Of a stretch of 64,000 nt of DNA, positions 35,319-45,243 are shown piece after piece; position 1 is the stretch's first letter; each line of letters starts with the position of its first letter. The stretch is from the NCBI RefSeq assembly GCF_027497175.1, contig NZ_CP114901.1, forward strand, positions 3,596,001-3,660,000, in the 5' to 3' direction. A program made the position numbers and the translations under genes. This DNA comes from Verrucosispora sp. WMMD573. GTDB taxonomy: Bacteria; Actinomycetota; Actinomycetes; Mycobacteriales; Micromonosporaceae. The notes below the pieces were generated by a model, which saw only the letters and a program-made list of their open reading frames with translations, ran no database searches and was not told where the DNA came from.

Positions 35319-36845
35319 ATGGAGTCCGACGCCCTCTTCACCCTCGGTGAACCCGCCGCCGCACCCGGTACGCAGGCGGGTTCCGGTGGCGTCGGCGGCT
35401 TCAACCCGGCCGGGCCGGACGCGCCGCTGCCGGTCCGGATGCGCCCGGCCAGTCTGGACGAGCTGGTCGGCCAGGAACACCTGCTCGCCCCCGGTGCGCC
35501 GCTGCGGCAGCTGGTCGCCGGCAACGCGCCGATGTCGGTGATCCTCTGGGGGCCGCCGGGCAGCGGCAAGACCACGATCGCCCACCTGGTCGCCGCCGCC
35601 ACGGACCGGCGGTTCGTCGCCATGTCCGCGCTGACCGCCGGGGTCAAGGACGTGCGTGCCGTGATCGACACGGCTCGGCGACAGCGGCGCTCGGGCGGCC
35701 CGCCGACGGTGCTCTTCATCGACGAGGTGCACCGGTTCAGCAAGACCCAGCAGGACTCGCTGCTCGCCGCGGTGGAGGACCGGACGGTCACGCTGCTGGC
35801 GGCCACCACCGAAAACCCGTACTTCTCGGTCATCTCCCCGTTGCTCTCGCGGTGCGTGCTGCTCACCCTCCGACCCCTCGACGACGACGCGGTACGCGGG
35901 CTGTTGCACCGTGCGCTCGTCGACGGGCGCGGGCTGGGCGGCGCGCTCACCCTCGCAGCCGAGGCGGAGGAACACCTGGTCCGGTTGGCCGGTGGGGACG
36001 TCCGTAAGGCGCTCACGGCACTTGAGGCGGCGGCCGCCTCGACGACCGCGCTGGGCAACGACCAGATCGACCTGGCCACCGCCGAACGCGCGGTGGACAC
36101 CGCGGCCGTCCGCTACGACCGGGCGGGGGACGCCCACTACGACGTGACCAGCGCTTTCATCAAGAGCATGCGCGGTTCTGACGTGGATGCGGCACTGCAC
36201 TGGCTGGCCCGGATGCTGGTCGCCGGGGAGGACGCCAGATTCATCGCGCGGCGGCTGGTCATCTTCGCCAGCGAGGACGTCGGCATGGCCGACCCGGCGG
36301 CACTCGGTGTGGCGACCGCCGCGGCCCACGCCGTGGAGTACGTCGGCCTGCCCGAGGCGCAGCTCAATCTCGCCCAGGCCGTCATCCACCTGGCCACCGC
36401 ACCCAAGTCGAACTCGGCGACCACCGCCATCGGGGCGGCGATGGCCGACGTGCGCTCCGGCCGGGGCGGTCCGGTGCCCCGAGGGCTGCGCGACGCCCAC
36501 TACTCCGGTGCCCGGGGCCTCGGGCACGGCATCGGCTACCGCTACCCACACGACGACCAGCGGGGCGTGGTCACCCAGCAGTACGCGCCCGACGACCTGG
36601 TCGGCACCGACTACTACCGGCCGAGTCAGCACGGCGCGGAGCGATCGGTGGCCGGCCGGCTGCCGTTGCTGCGCCGGATCGTCCGCGGGCTGTCCACCCC
36701 TGCCCGCACGGACGAGCCGGCAAGGGGCGGTCGGCCGGCCCGGCCGACGTCGTCCGGGGGGGACGATGACGACGGTCGTACGGCCACGACAGCCCAGGTG
36801 GCCGAAGAGGTCGGCGCGAGCGCCGACGGGAGGGGTCAACAGTGA
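35319..36845 (+). CDS. rarA: Replication-associated recombination protein A (RarA/MgsA)
   Basis: The 508-residue AAA+ ATPase acts at stalled forks. After a short N-terminus, the clamp-loader-like core has Walker [10 protein letters not shown], Walker [11 protein letters not shown], and the RarA C-terminal tetramerisation region ([48 protein letters not shown], then APKSNSA and YRYPHDD). The last 60 residues are a low-complexity extension. The ATG has no Shine-Dalgarno but a -10 box 7 nt upstream. Its stop overlaps the GTG start of the next gene (GTGA). Confidence 0.95.
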   Translation: MESDALFTLGEPAAAPGTQAGSGGVGGFNPAGPDAPLPVRMRPASLDELVGQEHLLAPGAPLRQLVAGNAPMSVILWGPPGSGKTTIAHLVAAATDRRFVAMSALTAGVKDVRAVIDTARRQRRSGGPPTVLFIDEVHRFSKTQQDSLLAAVEDRTVTLLAATTENPYFSVISPLLSRCVLLTLRPLDDDAVRGLLHRALVDGRGLGGALTLAAEAEEHLVRLAGGDVRKALTALEAAAASTTALGNDQIDLATAERAVDTAAVRYDRAGDAHYDVTSAFIKSMRGSDVDAALHWLARMLVAGEDARFIARRLVIFASEDVGMADPAALGVATAAAHAVEYVGLPEAQLNLAQAVIHLATAPKSNSATTAIGAAMADVRSGRGGPVPRGLRDAHYSGARGLGHGIGYRYPHDDQRGVVTQQYAPDDLVGTDYYRPSQHGAERSVAGRLPLLRRIVRGLSTPARTDEPARGGRPARPTSSGGDDDDGRTATTAQVAEEVGASADGRGQQ

Positions 36846-39800
36846 AATCGTCGGACCGACCGGACGACAGCCCGGACGCGCGGCGCGGCAAGAATCGTCG
36901 CTGGGGTCGGGGTAGATCCGAGGCCGCCGCACCGGAGGAGTCGGGCGGCGGCGAGGATTTCGGCTGGATCGACGACCTGCGTTCGGCCAAGCAGCAGCGT
37001 GCCGAGCTGGGCCCCGATGGTGTCGCCGTCGAGCCTCCCGCCGCGGGACGCAGCGGTCCGGAGCGACCCGGTCAGCAGCCACCCGTGCGGCCCGGTCCCG
37101 CGCCGGTCAACCACCCGGGACCGGACGGTCCGGCAGCGCCGCCACCTGGCCGAGGCCCGGCCGAACCCCCGCGAGCGCGTCCCGTCGACGGCCCCTGGCC
37201 GGGTAATCCGGCTGCCCGTCCGCCGGCCCGCCCGCCCGGCGGGCGGCTGCCGGGTCCCCCGCCGTTCGCCGCCCGTCACGAGCCCAACGCACCGAACACC
37301 CCGCCGGCCGGTTGGCCGCAGCAGCCCGCAGCCGCCGGCCCGCCCACCCGGCGGCCACATCCTGGTGAGCCGGTTCCGGGTGACGGTCCCAGGCCGGTTC
37401 CGGAGGCAGGCCCGGTCTCCGGCGCACCGACCGTCCCGGGCTGGCCGTCCGGACCGGTGTCGGGTGCGCCCACCGGCTCAGTGCCGGGTCCGTCCGCAGG
37501 CCCCGTGTCGGGTCCGCCCGGACAGCGGCCCGTGCCCGGCGGCCGGCCGAACGCCGCGCCCGCCGGTCCGCGCCGCCTGCCCTCGGCCGAACCCGTCCCG
37601 GCATCGCCGGACACCACCCCCGGCTCGGCTGCACCCGGCATGGCACCCGCCGCCGGCCGGCCGGGTGGTGCACCGGCCGGCGGTCGGCGAGCCGGCCGTC
37701 GGCGGGCCGCCGAGCCGGAAGAGGAACGGCCGGTGGTGCCGCTGTCGGGCAATGCGCCACCGGTCCCCGGTGCTCCGTCCGGCCATCCGGCCGCTGGGCT
37801 TGCCCAGCCCACACCCGTCCGTGGCGGGGAGTCGGGCGCACCGACCGGCACCGACCGGGACCGCCGGACCGCACCCGGCGCGGTCGGCCCCGAGGGAACC
37901 GGCGACGTGGCGTCGGGGCGCCGGACGGCACCCGAATCGCAGCCGCCGTTCGGCCGCCGCCCTGCCGATGGGCCGGCCGAGCCACAGCGCACCCGCCGCG
38001 CGGCCGACGCGGAGGACACACCGACCCGGGGCCGGCGCGCGGCGGCCGAGGAGCCGTCCGGACGGCACGCGGTGGCGGGCGCCGCTACCGAAACTCCCGC
38101 CGGCGGTGTGCGGCCGGTCGAGGGCCGAGCCGGCCGACCGGAGCGGCCGTCTGACTGGCTCCGGCAGGCCGGACGACCGCACCACACCGACCCGGCGTTG
38201 CCCACGATCAGCAAGCGAGCCGGCGCACCGTCCGGCCGCGTGATCGGTACGCCCTCCGGCGGTACGCCGATGGTCGGCGACCGGCGTGGCACAGATGTCG
38301 GCCCGCCCGGTCGGCCGAACGCGGGTGCCGCACCGGCCGATGGACGCGGCGTCGAGCCGGGACCGGAACGCCCGGGTGCCGGGCCCGCCCGCCGCCACGA
38401 CGGGCCACCGGCTGGACCGGGCCGCCCCACTCCGCCGGCCGGTCCTGCCCCGGATGGACCTGGGTCAACCGGTCGGGCCGGCACCCTGCCCCGGATCGGT
38501 GCCAACGGCCCGGCAGCCCGGCCCGACGGCCCGCCCCGCGGTGCGGGGCGTCCTGAGGGCCCGCCTGGGGCTCCGCCACGTGGTGCGGCCCGCCCCGAGG
38601 GTCCGCCCGTGGGTCCGCCGCCTGGTGTGGGGCGGCCCGGTGGTGCGCCTGGGGTTCCGCCGCGTGGTGCGGCCCGTCCGGATGGTCCGCCCGTGGGTCC
38701 GCCGCCTGGTGTGGGGCGGCCCGGTGGTGCGCCTGGGGTTCCGCCGCGTGGTGCGGCCCGCCCCGAGGGTCCGCCCGCGGGCCCGGCGCGTGGCGCGGCC
38801 CGGCCTGACGGCCCGGCCGGTCGCCCGGGCGACCCGCCGTCAGGCCCCGCCCGTGGCGCGGTCCGGCCCGATGCCGGCTCCGCCGGCGCTGACCCTGTCC
38901 GGGGTGTCGGCGCCGGTCCGATCGGTTCGCCGGTCGCGGCTCGCGCCGGCGCGTCGGCGCGACCGGACGACCGGCTGGCTGGCCGGGCCACGCCACCGCA
39001 CCGCCATCCAGCGCGTCCCGAACCCTCCGGGGTGCCGCCGGTGCCCCCCGGGCGCGGCGGTGCGGCTCCGGCGGTGGCCCGCGCCGCGGCTGCCGTGGCG
39101 CCGGCCGATCCGACCGGGCATCCCGGGAAGCCGATGGCCCGACGTGCCGAGGTGCCGCCGGCCGCCGACGTCGACCGGCCCGAGGGCGACCAGACCGGCG
39201 AGGGTGGTGAGTCGCGCCGCCAGGCGCCAGGTTCCCCGCGGCTGCGCGCCGCCGTGCTGGTGCTGGCCAGCGTCCTGCTGCTCGGTGTGCTCCCCGCGTT
39301 CTTCGGGGTGCAGACGATGAACCGGGATCCGGTCTTCGCCTCGCTGGACGAACTGGAGGTGCCGTCCTGGGCCTCGGTCGAACCGGTCGACGACGTCAGC
39401 GGCAGCCAGTGGTGCCTGCTCGACTGTCGGTTGCGGGAACGCACCGCCACCTCCGACCGGTCGCCGGACGAGACGGCCCAGGCGTACGAGGCCGCGCTGA
39501 CTCGCGACGGCTGGCAGCGGTGGACGCCCAACTACTGCCCGGAGCAGGAGGAGAAGGGCAGCTACACCTGCTGGCGGCGGGACGAGCTCACCCTCGACCT
39601 ATGGGTACGGGAACGGACCTGCGTGCCGCCACCGGTGGACGGCGAGCCCGCGGTGGTGCCGGTTCCCGACCCGTCCACCGCGGCGCAGGAGTGCCCCGGA
39701 TCGTTGGTGTCGGTGAAGGTGCGCAACGCGATCGACGACGAGCGGACGCGGCCACAGCCGAGCACCGATCCCTCGCTGACCGGTGAGGATCCCTTCCCGA

Positions 39801-39850
39801 CACTTACCGACGACCCGTTGAGCGACCTGACGCCGTCACCACCGTCCTGA
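36842..39850 (+). CDS. Very long Pro/Gly-rich disordered membrane protein of unknown function
   Basis: The 1002-residue protein falls into three parts. Residues 1-795 are almost wholly Pro, Gly, Ala and Arg, with an acidic patch ([23 protein letters not shown], about 35-57) and two 28-residue repeats. One membrane segment follows ([21 protein letters not shown], near 800-822). The external C-terminal domain of about 170 residues has six cysteines ([29 protein letters not shown]), likely three disulfides. The frame is certain: GTG overlapping the rarA stop, no internal stops over 3 kb, and structured ends. No known family is recognised; the long cytoplasmic tail suggests a scaffold or condensate-forming role, which is only a guess. 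Confidence 0.82.
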   Translation: MKSSDRPDDSPDARRGKNRRWGRGRSEAAAPEESGGGEDFGWIDDLRSAKQQRAELGPDGVAVEPPAAGRSGPERPGQQPPVRPGPAPVNHPGPDGPAAPPPGRGPAEPPRARPVDGPWPGNPAARPPARPPGGRLPGPPPFAARHEPNAPNTPPAGWPQQPAAAGPPTRRPHPGEPVPGDGPRPVPEAGPVSGAPTVPGWPSGPVSGAPTGSVPGPSAGPVSGPPGQRPVPGGRPNAAPAGPRRLPSAEPVPASPDTTPGSAAPGMAPAAGRPGGAPAGGRRAGRRRAAEPEEERPVVPLSGNAPPVPGAPSGHPAAGLAQPTPVRGGESGAPTGTDRDRRTAPGAVGPEGTGDVASGRRTAPESQPPFGRRPADGPAEPQRTRRAADAEDTPTRGRRAAAEEPSGRHAVAGAATETPAGGVRPVEGRAGRPERPSDWLRQAGRPHHTDPALPTISKRAGAPSGRVIGTPSGGTPMVGDRRGTDVGPPGRPNAGAAPADGRGVEPGPERPGAGPARRHDGPPAGPGRPTPPAGPAPDGPGSTGRAGTLPRIGANGPAARPDGPPRGAGRPEGPPGAPPRGAARPEGPPVGPPPGVGRPGGAPGVPPRGAARPDGPPVGPPPGVGRPGGAPGVPPRGAARPEGPPAGPARGAARPDGPAGRPGDPPSGPARGAVRPDAGSAGADPVRGVGAGPIGSPVAARAGASARPDDRLAGRATPPHRHPARPEPSGVPPVPPGRGGAAPAVARAAAAVAPADPTGHPGKPMARRAEVPPAADVDRPEGDQTGEGGESRRQAPGSPRLRAAVLVLASVLLLGVLPAFFGVQTMNRDPVFASLDELEVPSWASVEPVDDVSGSQWCLLDCRLRERTATSDRSPDETAQAYEAALTRDGWQRWTPNYCPEQEEKGSYTCWRRDELTLDLWVRERTCVPPPVDGEPAVVPVPDPSTAAQECPGSLVSVKVRNAIDDERTRPQPSTDPSLTGEDPFPTLTDDPLSDLTPSPPS
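38600..38767 (+). repeat. Two 84-bp tandem repeats in the disordered region
   Basis: Two nearly identical 84-bp units (38600-38683 and 38684-38767) encode [18 protein letters not shown] plus [11 protein letters not shown] (28 residues). Degenerate relatives flank them, so the region seems to grow by duplication. Confidence 0.9.
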
Positions 39851-39944
39851 GCCGATCGTCATCACGGACGGTAGGGTCAGGTGCTGGTGGTGACCGGCCG
39901 TCGGCCGGGCACTCGACGTTGACGTGGGCGAGACGGTCGTGCGG

Positions 39945-39965
39945 GTCGGGGCGCTGCGCCCCGAC
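39945..39965 (+). terminator. Short GC-rich hairpin before the DUF948 gene
   Basis: GTCGGGGCGC and GCGCCCCGAC are perfect inverted arms around a single T, giving a 9-bp stem with a CTG loop. It lies 95 bp after the disordered protein gene and 24 bp before the next start, so it may be a terminator or an operator. Confidence 0.45.
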
Positions 39966-39988
39966 GGCACAGTTTGAGGAGGACTGGC

Positions 39989-40450
39989 GTGGGCTTTTTG
40001 GAGGTCGCGGCGCTGATCGCGGCGATCGCGTTCGCGATGCTGGTGCTGATCCTGACGCTGCCCATCCTGCGGTTGCGGCACACCGTGGACGCCACCACCC
40101 GCATGATCAACGACCTCAACGACCGGACGGGTCCCCTGCTCGGTGACGTCAACACCACGGTACGCAACGTCAACGTGACGTTGGAGCAGGTGCAGACCTC
40201 GCTCGACGGGGTCAACCTCCAGTTGGCCAAGGTCGACACCATGACCGGTCACGCGCAGAACATCAGCGCCAACGTCGCCAACCTGGTCACCGTGGTCTCC
40301 GCCGCCGCGGCCAACCCGCTGGTCAAGGTCGCCGCGTTCGGGTACGGCGTACGCAAGGCCGCCGCCGCGCGCCGGCACGCCGAGACCGAGCGCGAGGTGC
40401 GGGACACCATCAAGGCTCAGCGGCGCGCCGCCCGGCGCGGGAACCGCTGA
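39989..40450 (+). CDS. DUF948 domain-containing protein
   Basis: The 153-residue protein has one N-terminal membrane segment (VAALIAAIAFAMLVLILTLPILRL) and then a heptad-rich helix (DATTRMINDLNDRTGPLLGDVNTTVRNVNVTLEQVQTSLDGVNLQL), the mark of DUF948 proteins, which look like general stress or methyl-accepting-like coiled coils. The GTG at 39989 has a strong GAGGAGGA site. It is followed after 26 bp by the DUF6167-like gene and then alaS, a conserved actinobacterial trio. Its function is unknown. Confidence 0.9.
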   Translation: MGFLEVAALIAAIAFAMLVLILTLPILRLRHTVDATTRMINDLNDRTGPLLGDVNTTVRNVNVTLEQVQTSLDGVNLQLAKVDTMTGHAQNISANVANLVTVVSAAAANPLVKVAAFGYGVRKAAAARRHAETEREVRDTIKAQRRAARRGNR

Positions 40451-40476
40451 CCCCGAGGGCACCCGGAGGTACGAGC

Positions 40477-40782
40477 ATGAGGCGCCTGTTCTGGCTGGGT
40501 ATCGGCCTGGCCGTCGGTGTCGTGGTGGTGCGCAAGGCGACCCGCGCCGCGCACGCGTACACCCCGGCCGGCATCGCCGACAACCTGTCGCAATCCGCTG
40601 GCGGACTGGTCGAGGAACTGCGTAGCTTCGTGGCGGACGTACGCGCCGGGATGGCCGAGCGGGAGCACGAGATCCACGAGGCGTTCGCCCAGGGCGAGGC
40701 GTTCGACGACCAGTTCGCCGAGCTGCGGGAGGACCCGCGGGTCGGCGACCGAGAGATCTTTCCGGAGGAACACCAGCGATGA
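40477..40782 (+). CDS. DUF6167-like small membrane-anchored protein
   Basis: The 101-residue protein opens with one membrane helix ([24 protein letters not shown]), followed by an amphipathic helix ([37 protein letters not shown]). This plan and the position immediately before alaS match a small actinobacterial family of unknown function (DUF6167, from memory). The ATG at 40477 follows GGAGG. The stop overlaps the alaS ATG by 4 bp, so translation is coupled. Confidence 0.85.
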   Translation: MRRLFWLGIGLAVGVVVVRKATRAAHAYTPAGIADNLSQSAGGLVEELRSFVADVRAGMAEREHEIHEAFAQGEAFDDQFAELREDPRVGDREIFPEEHQR

Positions 40783-43457
40783 AGACGGCGGAGATCAAGC
40801 GGCGGTATCTCGCCCACTTCGAGGCGAACGGTCACACCGTGGTGCCGTCCGCTCCGCTGCCCGCCATCAGCGACCCGAACCTGCTGTTCGTCAACGCCGG
40901 CATGGTGCAGTTCGTCCCCTACTTCCTGGGCCAGCAGACGCCGCCGTACCGGCGCGCGGTAAGTGTCCAGAAGTGCATCCGTACGCCGGACATCGACGAG
41001 GTCGGCAAGACCAGCCGGCACGGGACGTTCTTCCAGATGAACGGGAACTTCTCCTTCGGCGACTACTTCAAGGAAGGGGCGATCCCGCTCGCCTGGGAGC
41101 TGGCCACGAAGTCGGTCGAGGCCGGTGGGTTCGGGCTGGATCCGGAGCGGATCTGGGCGACGGTCTACCTCGACGACGACGAGGCGTACGACATCTGGCG
41201 TCGTACCGGGGTGCCCGACGAGCGCATCGTGCGCCGGGGTAAGAAGGACAACTTCTGGTCAATGGGCATCCCCGGGCCGTGCGGCCCGTGCTCCGAGCTG
41301 TACTACGACCGGGGGCCGGCCTACGGCGCCGAGGGCGGCCCGGAGGTCGACGAGGACCGGTACCTGGAGTTCTGGAACCTCGTGTTCATGCAGTTCGAGC
41401 GGGGTCCGGGCACCGACAAGGAGAACTTCCCGATCCTGGGTGAGCTGCCGGCGAAGAACATCGACACCGGCATGGGCCTGGAGCGGATGGCGTCGATCCT
41501 GCAGGGCGTCGACAACCTCTACGAGATCGACGAGGTCCGCCCGATCCTGGACCGCGCGGCCGAGCTGACCGGCAAGCGGTACGGCGCGCACTCGGGCCAC
41601 GCCGCCAACCAGTCACACCCGGACGACGTGCGGCTGCGGGTGATCGCCGACCACGTGCGTACCGCGCTGATGCTCATCGGTGACGGGGTGACCCCGTCCA
41701 ACGAGGGGCGTGGGTACGTGCTGCGGCGGATCATGCGGCGGGCGATCCGGTCGGTGCGGCTGCTCGGCTGGCAGGAGCGGGCGCTGCCGGAGCTGCTGCC
41801 GGTGGCCCGGGACTGCATGGCCCCGTCGTACCCGGAGCTGGCGGCGGACTTCGACCGGATCTCGGCATACGCGTACGCCGAGGAGGATGCGTTCCTGGCC
41901 ACGTTGCGGGCCGGCACGACGATCCTCGACACCGCGATCACCGAGACGAGGTCGGCGGGGCGGCCGGCGCTCTCCGGAGACAAGGCGTTCCAGCTGCACG
42001 ACACCTACGGCTTCCCGATCGACCTGACCCTGGAGATCGCCGCCGAGCAGGGGCTCACCGTCGACCAGGAGGGCTTCCGTCGGCTCATGGCCGACCAGCG
42101 GGCCCGCGCCAAGGCCGACGCGCAGGCGCGCAAGACCGGGCACACCGACCTGTCGGCGTACCGCTCGGTGCTCGACGCGGGCGGCCCGGTGACCTTCACC
42201 GGTTACACCGAGGTGTCCCGCGAGTCGACGGTCCGCGCGGTGCTCGGCACCGAGGGTCCGCGCGCGGCGGCCGTCGAGGGCGACACCATCGAGCTGGTGC
42301 TCGACACCACCCCGTTCTACGCCGAGGGCGGTGGTCAGCAGCCCGACCTCGGCATGATCACGGTGGGCGGCGGCCAAGTCGAGGTCCTCGACGTGCAGCA
42401 GCCGGTGCCGGGGCTGATCGTGCACCGGGCCCGGGTGCTGCGGGGCGAGGTGCGCGCGGGGGAGACCGGCTACGCCGAGATCGACACCAGTCGGCGGCGG
42501 GCGATCTCCCGGTCGCACACCGCCACCCACCTGGTGCACCAGACGATGCGTAACTTCCTCGGCGAGTCCGCCACCCAGGCCGGCTCGCTGAACGCCCCCG
42601 GTCGGCTGCGCTTCGACTTCAACACCGCCACCGGCGTGGCACCCAGCGTGCTGCGTGACGTGGAGCAGCAGGTCAACGAGGTGCTACTGGCCGACCTGGA
42701 GGTGCACGCGTTCGTCACCTCGCTGGAGGAGGCGCGGCGCATCGGTGCCATGGCGCTCTTCGGCGAGAAGTACGGCGAGCACGTCCGGGTGGTCGAGGTC
42801 GGTGACTACGCCCGCGAACTCTGCGGCGGCACCCACGTGGCCCGCTCCGGTCAGCTCGGTCTGGTCAAGATTCTTTCCGAGTCGTCGATCGGTTCCGGCG
42901 TACGTCGGGTCGAGGCGCTGGTCGGGATGGACGCGTTCAACTTCCTGGCCCGCGAACACCTGCTGGTGTCCCGCCTCGCCGAGCTGTACCGCGTCCCCTC
43001 CGAGCAGGTCGCCGACCGGGTCGAGCAGACGGTCACCCAGCTGCGCGACGCGGAGAAGGAGTTGGAGAAGCTGCGCGCGCAGCTGGTGCTCGGCGGCGCG
43101 GCGGCGCTCGCCGCCCAGGCCAAGGATGTGTCCGGGGTCGCCTACGTGGGCACCGAGGCGCCCGAGGGGGCGGCCGGCAACGACGTGCGCACCCTCGCCC
43201 AGGAGATCCGGGGCCGGATCGACGCGTCCCGGCCCGGGGTGGTCGCGGTGGCCGCCCGAGCCAACGGCAAGGCGTCGCTGGTGGTGGCGGTGAACCCGGC
43301 CGCCCGCAGCCGGGGCATCGCCGCGAACGAGCTGGTCAAGGCGGCGTTCTCGGGTCGTGGCGGCGGTAGCCCCGAGCTGGCCCAGGGCGGCGGGCTGCCC
43401 GAGTCGGAGGTGCCCCGACTGCTGCTCACGGTCGAGCGGGCGCTCGCCGACGCGTGA
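40779..43457 (+). CDS. alaS: Alanyl-tRNA synthetase
   Basis: The 892-residue enzyme has the AlaRS order: a class II catalytic core ([19 protein letters not shown], then [12 protein letters not shown]), a tRNA-recognition helical region ([16 protein letters not shown]), and the editing domain with zinc ligands His580 and His584 (HTATH) and Cys682 and His686 (CGGTH), which clears Ser- and Gly-tRNA(Ala). A coiled coil ([27 protein letters not shown]) and the C-Ala domain follow. The start overlaps the previous stop (ATGA). A hairpin follows at 43472. Confidence 0.98.
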   Translation: MKTAEIKRRYLAHFEANGHTVVPSAPLPAISDPNLLFVNAGMVQFVPYFLGQQTPPYRRAVSVQKCIRTPDIDEVGKTSRHGTFFQMNGNFSFGDYFKEGAIPLAWELATKSVEAGGFGLDPERIWATVYLDDDEAYDIWRRTGVPDERIVRRGKKDNFWSMGIPGPCGPCSELYYDRGPAYGAEGGPEVDEDRYLEFWNLVFMQFERGPGTDKENFPILGELPAKNIDTGMGLERMASILQGVDNLYEIDEVRPILDRAAELTGKRYGAHSGHAANQSHPDDVRLRVIADHVRTALMLIGDGVTPSNEGRGYVLRRIMRRAIRSVRLLGWQERALPELLPVARDCMAPSYPELAADFDRISAYAYAEEDAFLATLRAGTTILDTAITETRSAGRPALSGDKAFQLHDTYGFPIDLTLEIAAEQGLTVDQEGFRRLMADQRARAKADAQARKTGHTDLSAYRSVLDAGGPVTFTGYTEVSRESTVRAVLGTEGPRAAAVEGDTIELVLDTTPFYAEGGGQQPDLGMITVGGGQVEVLDVQQPVPGLIVHRARVLRGEVRAGETGYAEIDTSRRRAISRSHTATHLVHQTMRNFLGESATQAGSLNAPGRLRFDFNTATGVAPSVLRDVEQQVNEVLLADLEVHAFVTSLEEARRIGAMALFGEKYGEHVRVVEVGDYARELCGGTHVARSGQLGLVKILSESSIGSGVRRVEALVGMDAFNFLAREHLLVSRLAELYRVPSEQVADRVEQTVTQLRDAEKELEKLRAQLVLGGAAALAAQAKDVSGVAYVGTEAPEGAAGNDVRTLAQEIRGRIDASRPGVVAVAARANGKASLVVAVNPAARSRGIAANELVKAAFSGRGGGSPELAQGGGLPESEVPRLLLTVERALADA

Positions 43458-43471
43458 GTCGTCAGCGCAGC

Positions 43472-43506
43472 GCGTCAGGGTGGGTCGGCTCGGCCCGCCC
43501 TGACGC
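43472..43506 (+). terminator. Hairpin after alaS
   Basis: GCGTCAGGGTGGG (43472-43484) pairs with CCCGCCCTGACGC (43494-43506), 12 Watson-Crick pairs and one G-T, around a 9-nt loop. It lies 14 bp after the alaS stop and 24 bp before ruvX, so it may be a partial terminator within the alaS-ruvX-mltG block. Confidence 0.6.
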
Positions 43507-43530
43507 CTCTGTCGGGGCAGGTGACGCGGC

Positions 43531-43992
43531 GTGAGCGACTCACCCCGTGGGGTACGGCTCGGAGTGGACGTCGGGCAGGTCCGGATCGGGGTCTCCCGGT
43601 CCGATCCACACGGCGTTCTGGCCACCCCGCTGGTCACCCTCGCGCGGGAGCAGAACCCCAGGTCAGATGCGGTGCCGTCGGACGTCGCCGAACTCGCCGC
43701 GCTGGTCGCCGAGCACCAGGCCGTCGAGGTGGTGGTGGGCCTTCCGGTCAATCTGGCCGGCAAACATGGCCCGGCAGCGGAACACGTGAAGGCGTACGCT
43801 CGACAACTGGCCGATGTGATAAATCCTGTCCCGGTGACGCTCACCGACGAGAGGATGTCCACGGTCCTGGCGAGCCGTAGGCTTGCCGAGCGCGGTGTCC
43901 GGGGGAAGAGACAACGGGCGGTGGTCGACCAGGCCGCCGCGGTGGAAATTCTGCAGAGCTGGCTGGATGCGCAGCGGAGGCGGACGCAATGA
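43531..43992 (+). CDS. ruvX: Holliday junction resolvase RuvX (YqgF)
   Basis: The 153-residue RNase H-fold protein has the YqgF motifs: GVDVGQVRIGVSRSD with the first acidic residue (Asp13), VVVGLPVNLAGKHG, LTDERMST and the last acidic residue in VVDQAAAVEIL. The family is linked to Holliday junction cleavage and pre-16S rRNA 5' processing. The GTG start is not preceded by a strong ribosome site. The stop overlaps the mltG ATG. alaS-ruvX-mltG-aroE is a conserved actinobacterial order. Confidence 0.94.
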   Translation: MSDSPRGVRLGVDVGQVRIGVSRSDPHGVLATPLVTLAREQNPRSDAVPSDVAELAALVAEHQAVEVVVGLPVNLAGKHGPAAEHVKAYARQLADVINPVPVTLTDERMSTVLASRRLAERGVRGKRQRAVVDQAAAVEILQSWLDAQRRRTQ

Positions 43993-45185
43993 TGGACGAG
44001 CTGGACCTCGGGTTCGACGAGCAGGAGCGGGGGGAGAAGGGCAAGCACCGCCGGGGCCGCCGTAAGGGCGGCCGATCCGGTGGCGGGCGGGGCAAGACCG
44101 TCCTGGCCCTGCTGCTGGCCGTGCTGCTGCTCGGTGGCATCGGCGGAGGCGCCTTCTACGGCTTCGATCGGGTCCAGAGCTACTTCGTCACTCCTGACTA
44201 CGACGGAGGCGGCACCGAGGAGGTGACCGTCCAGATCCCGCAGGGCGCGTTCCTCGCCGACATGGCCGTGGCGCTGTACGACGCCGGTGTGATCAAGAGC
44301 ACCGAGGCGTTCATCGAGGCGGCCGACGAGAACTCCCGCAGCCGCAACGTCCAACCGGGGACGTACACGCTGCGCAAGCAGATGAGCGGTGAGCTGGCCC
44401 TGGCCGCGATGCTCGACCCGAAGAACCGGGTGGTCAACGGGCTCACCATCCCCGAGGGGCGGACCGCGAAGAGCATCTTCAAGCTGCTCAGCGACCACAC
44501 CGAAATTCCGGTGAAGGAGTTCGAGACCGCCGCGAAGGACCCGGAGAAGCTCGGCGTGCCGGACTGGTGGTTCAAGCGGGAGGACGGCAAGAAGCCGAAG
44601 AAGTCGATCGAGGGCTTCCTCTTTCCGGACACCTACGAGATCCCGCCGGACGCCACCGCCGAGGCCATCCTCGGCCAGATGGTCGACCACTTCCTCACCG
44701 TCACCGGTGAGATGGAGTTCGCCGACCGGGTGCAGGAGGAGCGCGGCGGGATCAGCCCGTACGAGGCGCTGATCGTGGCGTCGCTGGCCCAGGCCGAGGC
44801 GGGCACCAAGAAGGACCTCGGCAAGGTCGCCCGGGTCGCCTACAACCGGGTGTACCGGGGCAACTTCGACTGTGGCTGCCTGGAGATGGACGTCACCGTC
44901 AACTACTACCTGGAGTTGACCGGGCAGAAGACGAAGACGTCCGGCCAGATGACCCAGAGCGACCTGGACAACCCGGATAATCCGTACAACCGCAAGCTGC
45001 GGGGCATGATCCCCACGCCGATCAACAATCCCGGCAAGGAAGCCCTGGAGGGGGCGATGGATCCGCCGGTCGGCGACTGGCTGTTCTTCGTGGCCGTCGA
45101 CAAGGAGGGCAACTCCGCCTTCGCGGAGACCTACGAGGATCACCTGAAGAACGAGGCCAAGGCGCGGGAGGCCGGCATCATCTGA
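43989..45185 (+). CDS. mltG: Endolytic peptidoglycan transglycosylase MltG
   Basis: The 398-residue protein has a basic cytoplasmic N-terminus (HRRGRRKGGRSGGGRGK), one membrane segment (VLALLLAVLLLGGIGGGAFYGF, about 38-59), and an external part with a LysM-like region and the YceG catalytic domain. The FLFPDTYEIP motif is at 210-219 and the catalytic Glu is Glu270 in SLAQAEAG, matching Glu218 of the E. coli enzyme. It cuts nascent glycan strands and so ends their growth. The ATG overlaps the ruvX stop. The following gene is convergent. Confidence 0.96.
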   Translation: MMDELDLGFDEQERGEKGKHRRGRRKGGRSGGGRGKTVLALLLAVLLLGGIGGGAFYGFDRVQSYFVTPDYDGGGTEEVTVQIPQGAFLADMAVALYDAGVIKSTEAFIEAADENSRSRNVQPGTYTLRKQMSGELALAAMLDPKNRVVNGLTIPEGRTAKSIFKLLSDHTEIPVKEFETAAKDPEKLGVPDWWFKREDGKKPKKSIEGFLFPDTYEIPPDATAEAILGQMVDHFLTVTGEMEFADRVQEERGGISPYEALIVASLAQAEAGTKKDLGKVARVAYNRVYRGNFDCGCLEMDVTVNYYLELTGQKTKTSGQMTQSDLDNPDNPYNRKLRGMIPTPINNPGKEALEGAMDPPVGDWLFFVAVDKEGNSAFAETYEDHLKNEAKAREAGII

Positions 45186-45202
45186 TCGCTGCCGCGACCC
45201 CG

Positions 45203-45224
45203 TGACGGGCTAGAGACCCGGTCA
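45203..45224. terminator. Weak hairpin between convergent mltG and GH10 genes
   Basis: TGACGGG and CCCGGTCA pair as a 7-bp stem with one bulge around a 7-nt loop in the 58-bp gap between the two stop codons. It could serve both directions, but the stem is short. Confidence 0.3.
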
Positions 45225-45243
45225 TCATCCGGGATCCGGCGGT

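Noticed and set aside
37276..39531. About 751-codon minus-strand open frame opposite the disordered protein gene
   Set aside because: Both strands are open because of Pro/Gly/Arg-rich sequence. The plus strand is preferred since it is coupled to rarA and ends in a membrane helix and a cysteine-rich domain; the minus frame has neither.
39562..39803. Small minus-strand frames at the end of the disordered protein gene
   Set aside because: They are antisense to the cysteine-rich domain, with no ribosome site and no recognisable features.
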